A stretch of DNA of 64,000 nucleotides from the NCBI RefSeq assembly GCF_050574275.1, contig NZ_CP192260.1, forward strand, positions 1,798,001-1,862,000. Direction: 5' to 3'. The notes beneath the pieces are model-generated. The model was not told the DNA's origin and ran no database searches. It worked only from the letters and a program-made list of their open reading frames with translations. Position 1 is the stretch's first letter. Every line of letters starts with the position of its first letter. Below, in pieces: positions 60,271-64,000 of this stretch. A program made the translations under genes and the position numbers. This stretch comes from Virgibacillus_F flavescens (lineage in GTDB: Bacteria; Bacillota; Bacilli; Bacillales; Amphibacillaceae).

Positions 60271-60948
60271 ATGAAAATCGAGAATTTTTTACGTAGAAGT
60301 GCAATGGTTTTATTATTTTTTGGAGCATTCTATGCAACAATTTCGTCTATATCGAATGTAACATTTAAAGATGTTCACGTTTGGGCAGAACAAAAATCAG
60401 CTGAGTTTTCTACTCTTGAAGGAGGATTCTTTGACATGCGAGAAACTGCTTTAAAAGAAAAAACGCTGAATTATGAGGAACAAGCAGAACGATACATTTC
60501 CAGTGAACAAGTAATGGGGCCAAAAGATATTGCTGAAGCGATGAATATTCAGCAGTATCCAAGCACTACTTTACTAGCAACGGGCTATACTGCTGGAGTG
60601 GAATCTACAGGTAAAACACCTGAAGATCCAATGTATGGTGTCACATTTTCAGGTGTAAAAGTAAAAAGGGACTTATACTCTACCATAGCAGCAGATTTAA
60701 ATGTTTATCCTATCGGTACGATTATGTGGATTCCTGACTATGGATTCGGGGTAGTTGCTGATAAGGGCAGTGCTATTAATGGTCATAAGATTGATCTCTA
60801 TTATCATACTGTTGAGGATGTCTATGAGCAGTGGGGCAAGAAAGAAGTGAAAGTTCATATTATTGAAATGGGCGATGGGTCGATCACTGAAGACGAGTTG
60901 AAGAAACTAAATAACAATGAAGCACTGCAAGTCTTTCGAGAAAAATAA
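60271..60948 (+). CDS. yuiC: YuiC, 3D-domain cell-wall protein
   Basis: About 225 residues. N-terminal membrane anchor or signal (SAMVLLFFGAFYATISS), a linker, then the 3D domain with TLLATGYTAGVESTGKTPED, GTIMWIPDYGFGVVADKGSA and HKIDLYYH holding the conserved Asp residues. YuiC-type proteins are small lytic transglycosylases of the MltA fold involved in stationary-phase survival. This resumes the B. subtilis yui order after the island. Confidence 0.87.
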   Translation: MKIENFLRRSAMVLLFFGAFYATISSISNVTFKDVHVWAEQKSAEFSTLEGGFFDMRETALKEKTLNYEEQAERYISSEQVMGPKDIAEAMNIQQYPSTTLLATGYTAGVESTGKTPEDPMYGVTFSGVKVKRDLYSTIAADLNVYPIGTIMWIPDYGFGVVADKGSAINGHKIDLYYHTVEDVYEQWGKKEVKVHIIEMGDGSITEDELKKLNNNEALQVFREK

Positions 60949-61062
60949 TAGAGCGGAACTAGCTGTTTAGTGACGTTTAAGTTTTCGAGAAATTTAAACA
61001 TAGTGGATCTACCGTCGCATTTGCTCGTCTCGTCAGTGGTGATAATTATTGTGTCTTATTGA

Positions 61063-61104
61063 AAAAATTCGAACGAAGTCGAAAACGCTTCGTTCGAATT
61101 TTTA
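61063..61104. terminator. Bidirectional terminator between yuiC and yuiD
   Basis: AAAAATTCGAACGAAG (61063-61078) and CTTCGTTCGAATTTTT (61088-61103), a perfect stem between converging genes. Confidence 0.92.
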
Positions 61105-61120
61105 TGTTTATGCTTTTGTT

Positions 61121-61594
61121 CTAATACAATAAATATAGTAAAAATGCTATTACTATTCCTGATAATCCTCCGAAGAATACTTCTATTGGCTGGTGACCAA
61201 GCAATTCCTTCAACTCTTTCCGTTTCTCAAGTTCCGGTTTTTTGTTCCAGCCCTTTGCACCTTCAACAAAATGGTTAAAGTCCTTTGTCAATTGATTTAA
61301 AATCACCGCTTGTTCTCCGGCCTGTCTGCGAACTCCAGAAGCGTCAAACATAATAATAATACTGAATACACAAGCTACAGCAAATGTTGTCGAGGTAACC
61401 CCGTCAACTATGCCTACTCCAGTAGAAAGTGCGGTTACTGCTGCAGAATGACTGCTGGGCATGCCTCCAGTACTAAAGGCTAGTCCGGCTTTAAATTCTC
61501 TAGAGATGATATAGTGGATGGGGATTTTTACAACTTGAGCAAATATTATTGCTGCGAGAGCGGCCCATAATGGGAAATTTAAAAACAAGTCCAT
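61121..61594 (-). CDS. yuiD: YuiD, divergent PAP2-family membrane protein
   Basis: 157 residues, four hydrophobic segments. The family pattern KAGLAFSTGGMPSSHSAAVT (the PSSHSA element) and FDASGVRRQAGEQA with the second acid/base site are present. Divergent PAP2 proteins (DUF212) are presumed phosphatases without known substrate. The converging neighbour is yuiC. Confidence 0.88.
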   Translation of the reverse strand: MDLFLNFPLWAALAAIIFAQVVKIPIHYIISREFKAGLAFSTGGMPSSHSAAVTALSTGVGIVDGVTSTTFAVACVFSIIIMFDASGVRRQAGEQAVILNQLTKDFNHFVEGAKGWNKKPELEKRKELKELLGHQPIEVFFGGLSGIVIAFLLYLLY

Positions 61595-61737
61595 GAATGG
61601 ATAGCCATCCTTTCTGTTTTTCTAAGTGGTGTGTTAAAACCTATTATGGATAGTATATGTGTTATTTATCAATATAAGGATAATTTTATCATAGCAAAGG
61701 GCAAAAATCATTGATTTCCTTTCGGTCGAAAGTAAAT

Positions 61738-61769
61738 AGGATTATTCTGCAACTTCCAGAATAATCCTA
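61738..61769 (-). terminator. Terminator of bioY
   Basis: AGGATTATTCTG and CAGAATAATCCT around a seven-base loop; on the minus strand it is followed by ATTTACTTT. Confidence 0.8.
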
Positions 61770-61791
61770 AGGGGGATAATTTTAGTTTAAT

Positions 61792-62394
61792 TTATGCACG
61801 GCTATTGACAGATGACCAGCGCATTGGAACTCGTTTTGCAAGTGTTACCATGAAAAAGGCAGCTAAACAAGCGAGAGCGGTATCTTTTATAATGAAAGGA
61901 ATCATTCCAACCCAGGCCACCGTATACGAGATGTCCAGTCCCAGCCAAGTGTTCATGGCAAGGTACATAAAGGATACACCAATCGTATAATTTGCTGTCA
62001 GTCCAACTAAAGCGGCGATCGTATAAATGAAAATAGATGGCTTTTTACTGATTTCTGCAATCAACCCAACAAAAAATGCTATGAAGATAAAAGAAAGAAT
62101 GAAGCCGCCTGTTGGGCTTATCAGTGCCATAGGACCAGCGCTCATCCGAGCGAATACAGGAACTCCGGCAACGCCAACAAGAATATATGTAATCATAGAA
62201 ATAGCACCTAGTTTTTTGCCAAGCATTAATCCTGCAAGTATTGCAAAAAATGTTTGTAACGAGATTGGAACTGTTGCTCCTCCTATTGGAACTGACAACA
62301 TAGGAAACCAGACCGTAATATTGGCGCCGATTGCCATCAAACAAACAAATACTGCACCAAACGTTAAATCAACTGTACGTAAATTATTCATCAT
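61792..62394 (-). CDS. bioY: BioY, biotin transporter substrate-binding subunit
   Basis: About 200 residues, six hydrophobic segments, BioY family: VPISLQTFFAILAGLMLG and PTGGFILSFIFIAFFVG. It is the S component of an ECF transporter for biotin. The start is the ATG at 62394 (or 62391) after AAAGGTGG. Regulation is by a BirA-type operator on its promoter, which also supports biotin as substrate. Confidence 0.93.
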   Translation of the reverse strand: MMNNLRTVDLTFGAVFVCLMAIGANITVWFPMLSVPIGGATVPISLQTFFAILAGLMLGKKLGAISMITYILVGVAGVPVFARMSAGPMALISPTGGFILSFIFIAFFVGLIAEISKKPSIFIYTIAALVGLTANYTIGVSFMYLAMNTWLGLDISYTVAWVGMIPFIIKDTALACLAAFFMVTLAKRVPMRWSSVNSRA

Positions 62395-62410
62395 TATTTC
62401 CACCTTTCCA

Positions 62411-62467
62411 CATTATAATAAACAGGGAGAGGGTTATTGTCAACCTAAAATAAAAACAGTTAACAAT
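62411..62467 (-). promoter_or_regulatory. bioY promoter with BirA-type operator
   Basis: Inverted repeat ATTGTCAAC (62436-62444) and GTTAACAAT (62459-62467), 14-base spacer, one mismatch; this is the form of biotin-repressor sites. On the minus strand TTGACA overlaps the operator (within GGTTGACAAT) and TATTAT or TATAAT follow at 17 or 20 bases. Binding of BirA with biotin would cover the -35 box. Confidence 0.8.
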
Positions 62468-62469
62468 AA

Positions 62470-62497
62470 AAAACGACAGATTGTATAATCTGCCGAA
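62470..62497 (-). terminator. Terminator of deoD
   Basis: GGCAGATT and AATCTGTC around ATAC on the minus strand, then GTTTTTT. It separates deoD from the bioY promoter. Confidence 0.8.
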
Positions 62498-62508
62498 GGG
62501 GATGTTAG

Positions 62509-63216
62509 TTATTTAATTGCTGCTTCCAATGCTACTATCATCATTTCGTTAAATGTAGACTGTCGTTCTTCTGAAGATGTTTCCTCACCAGTTAATATAT
62601 GATCAGAAACCGTAAGAACAGATAATGCCTGACGATCGTATTTTGCTGCAAGCGTATATAAAGCTGAAGTTTCCATTTCAATTGCTAACACTTTATAAGC
62701 TGCAAGCAATTCATTTACTTCCTTTGCATTATCACGATAAAACGTATCGCTAGTAAAGACATTACCTACACGCAACTTCATATCCTTTTCGATGCCGACA
62801 TCATAAGCTTTCTTTAATAGATCAAAATCAGCCAACGGAGCATAGTCGATACCATTAAATACCATGCGGTTTATTTGCGAATCAGTAGTAGATCCTTGGG
62901 CAAGAATAACGTCACGTACCTTAACGTCTTTTTGAATCGCTCCACATGTACCAACACGAATCAGCTTTTGCACATCATAGCTCTGAATTAACTCGTTAAC
63001 GTAAATGGAAATAGATGGGACGCCCATTCCTGTTCCCTGTACGGAAATGCGTTCACCTTTGTATGTACCGGTATATCCATACATTCCTCGAACATCGTTA
63101 TATTGTGAAACATTTTCTAAAAACGTGTCAGCAATGTATTTAGCTCTTAATGGGTCTCCTGGTAATAATATTTTATCAGCAACTTCATTTTTCTCTGCTC
63201 CTATATGTACACTCAT
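62509..63216 (-). CDS. deoD: Purine-nucleoside phosphorylase (DeoD type)
   Basis: 235 residues, the normal length of hexameric PNP. Motifs: LLPGDPLRAKYIADTFLENV (phosphate site), RVGTCGAIQKDVKVRD, and AIEMETSALYTLAA with VSDHILTGE (base and ribose site Asp). It releases purine bases from nucleosides and so could feed the purine-catabolic genes nearby, though it is a common salvage gene. Start behind AGGAGG. Confidence 0.94.
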   Translation of the reverse strand: MSVHIGAEKNEVADKILLPGDPLRAKYIADTFLENVSQYNDVRGMYGYTGTYKGERISVQGTGMGVPSISIYVNELIQSYDVQKLIRVGTCGAIQKDVKVRDVILAQGSTTDSQINRMVFNGIDYAPLADFDLLKKAYDVGIEKDMKLRVGNVFTSDTFYRDNAKEVNELLAAYKVLAIEMETSALYTLAAKYDRQALSVLTVSDHILTGEETSSEERQSTFNEMMIVALEAAIK

Positions 63217-63462
63217 TCATGTTCCTCCTGTTTAAAACATTTATTTTACAAAAATAACGTAACACAACAGTTTGCGAAAAACAATTTATTGAAACCAACT
63301 ATTTATCGACATAATTCGGGTCGTACCTGGTACCGGGGAATTACTTAACGGTTTTTTGTTTCATTCGGTGTGGAATTTGTATATAATGTATGTAGTCTAG
63401 GGTTTACATATTGATGTAAATTTAACTATTGAATTTATTTATTATGGAAAGGATGAGATAAA

Positions 63463-63726
63463 GTGAAAGAACAAACATTTACAATTACAGCAGATACTGG
63501 TGTTCATGCACGTCCAGCTACATTATTGGTTAATAAAGCAGGCCAATTTGAATCAGAGGTTGAGGTTTCCTATAATGGAAAAAAAGTTAACCTTAAATCT
63601 ATCATGGGCGTTATGTCCTTAGGTGTTCCAAAGGGAGCAGAAATCAACGTTATCGCTACTGGCGGCGACGAAGAAGAAGCGCTTGCTGGTGTGGCTGAAG
63701 TAATTAAAGAACATCTTGGAGAATAA
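63463..63726 (+). CDS. ptsH: HPr phosphocarrier protein
   Basis: 87 residues. ITADTGVHARPAT holds the catalytic His15-type residue and NLKSIMGVMSLG the regulatory Ser46-type residue. Because the histidine is present this is HPr rather than Crh. It works in sugar PTS transport and, when Ser-phosphorylated, in CcpA-mediated catabolite control. GTG start. Here it stands alone, without ptsI. Confidence 0.93.
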   Translation: MKEQTFTITADTGVHARPATLLVNKAGQFESEVEVSYNGKKVNLKSIMGVMSLGVPKGAEINVIATGGDEEEALAGVAEVIKEHLGE

Positions 63727-63733
63727 GTAAAGC

Positions 63734-63766
63734 AGCTAGAGCCACTAAGTCTCTAGCTTTTTATTT
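63734..63766 (+). terminator. Terminator after ptsH
   Basis: AGCTAGAG (63734-63741) and CTCTAGCT (63751-63758), then TTTTATTTTT. Confidence 0.85.
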
Positions 63767-63805
63767 TTCTAAATATATTATGATTTTAAAAAGAGGGTGA
63801 ACGTA

Positions 63806-64000
63806 TTGAATATTTCTATTTCACAGCTTCCGGGGATAGGTCAAAAAATATCCATGAAAACATCTGAAGATAATATGCTGGTTATTATCGTTCATCATAC
63901 TGGAAAGAGAGAACTTTATTTCTTTGAAGATGCAGATAGTGACGAAGCGGACTTTGCGATGGATTTAACTCCAGAAGAAACGCGCGATTTGGCAGCGCAG
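63806..64000 (+). CDS. khtT: KhtT-like regulatory subunit of a potassium/proton antiporter, cut by the window end
   Basis: The first 65 codons. MNISISQLPGIGQKISMKT and MLVIIVHHTGKRELYFFEDA match the N-terminal domain of KhtT (YhaT), which in B. subtilis gates the KhtU antiporter; the TrkA-C ligand domain and khtU would follow outside. TTG start behind AAGAGGGTGA. Confidence 0.82.
   Translation, partial: MNISISQLPGIGQKISMKTSEDNMLVIIVHHTGKRELYFFEDADSDEADFAMDLTPEETRDLAAQ

Overview
The window is from a low-GC, endospore-forming Firmicute of the family Bacillaceae; an Oceanobacillus/Virgibacillus-like organism is my best guess. The backbone follows the Bacillus subtilis yun/yut/yum/yui gene order: yunB, lytH (yunA), yutC, yutD, yutE, yutF, yutG, yutH, yutI, yuzD, yutM, yumC, yumB, yuiB, yuiC, yuiD, a bioY, deoD, ptsH. 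Several of these are sporulation genes. Ribosome binding sites are strong AGGAGG types, GTG/TTG starts are common, and most convergent genes share a bidirectional terminator.

Layout. 1-8 kb: an HD-GYP protein, yunB, an NhaC-type transporter behind a clear lysine riboswitch, a sodium:amino-acid symporter with its tiny MetS-like subunit behind a promoter with an embedded palindrome, then lytH-yutC and yutD. 8.8-24.4 kb: an accessory island between yutD and yutE. It holds a Tad/Flp-type pilus operon (CpaB, CpaE, CpaF, TadB, TadC, a Flp-like pilin, TadE, a TadG-like pseudopilin) interleaved with von Willebrand A lipoproteins and a secreted Trp/Gly-repeat protein. Its 3' part is full of tandem duplicates and decayed remnants. 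24.6-37 kb: two unknown membrane proteins, the yutE-yuiB backbone, an M50 protease and a DUF2294-like protein. Two arrays of a 21-nt repeat lie here.

37.4-55.8 kb is the most interesting part: a 21-gene, single-direction operon encoding a bacterial microcompartment (three BMC-H hexamer proteins, one EutN/CcmL pentamer protein, one unknown BMC-associated protein with an encapsulation-peptide-like N-terminus) together with a cyclic amidohydrolase, an isochorismatase-fold amidase, a UbiX/UbiD pair, an adenine-deaminase-like enzyme, a cyclase-family hydrolase, a DUF1989 protein, an M20 hydrolase, an Atz/Trz-type deaminase and a complete three-subunit xanthine dehydrogenase with its maturation proteins. 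A purine permease and a true adenine deaminase follow at 56.9-60.0 kb. No aldehyde dehydrogenase, alcohol dehydrogenase or phosphotransacylase is present, so this is not a classical aldehyde metabolosome. The gene set matches, step by step, the biochemically known clostridial xanthine route: xanthine, 4-ureido-5-imidazolecarboxylate, 4-amino-5-imidazolecarboxylate, 4-aminoimidazole, 4-imidazolone, formiminoglycine, glycine. My inference is that adenine and guanine are funnelled to xanthine and that part of this unstable-intermediate pathway runs inside the shell. The island sits between yuiB and yuiC, genes that are close neighbours in B. subtilis, so it looks like an insertion.

60.2-64 kb: yuiC, yuiD, bioY with a BirA-type operator, deoD, ptsH (HPr) and the start of khtT, cut by the window edge. 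I saw no rRNA, tRNA, CRISPR array, phage or intact insertion sequence.
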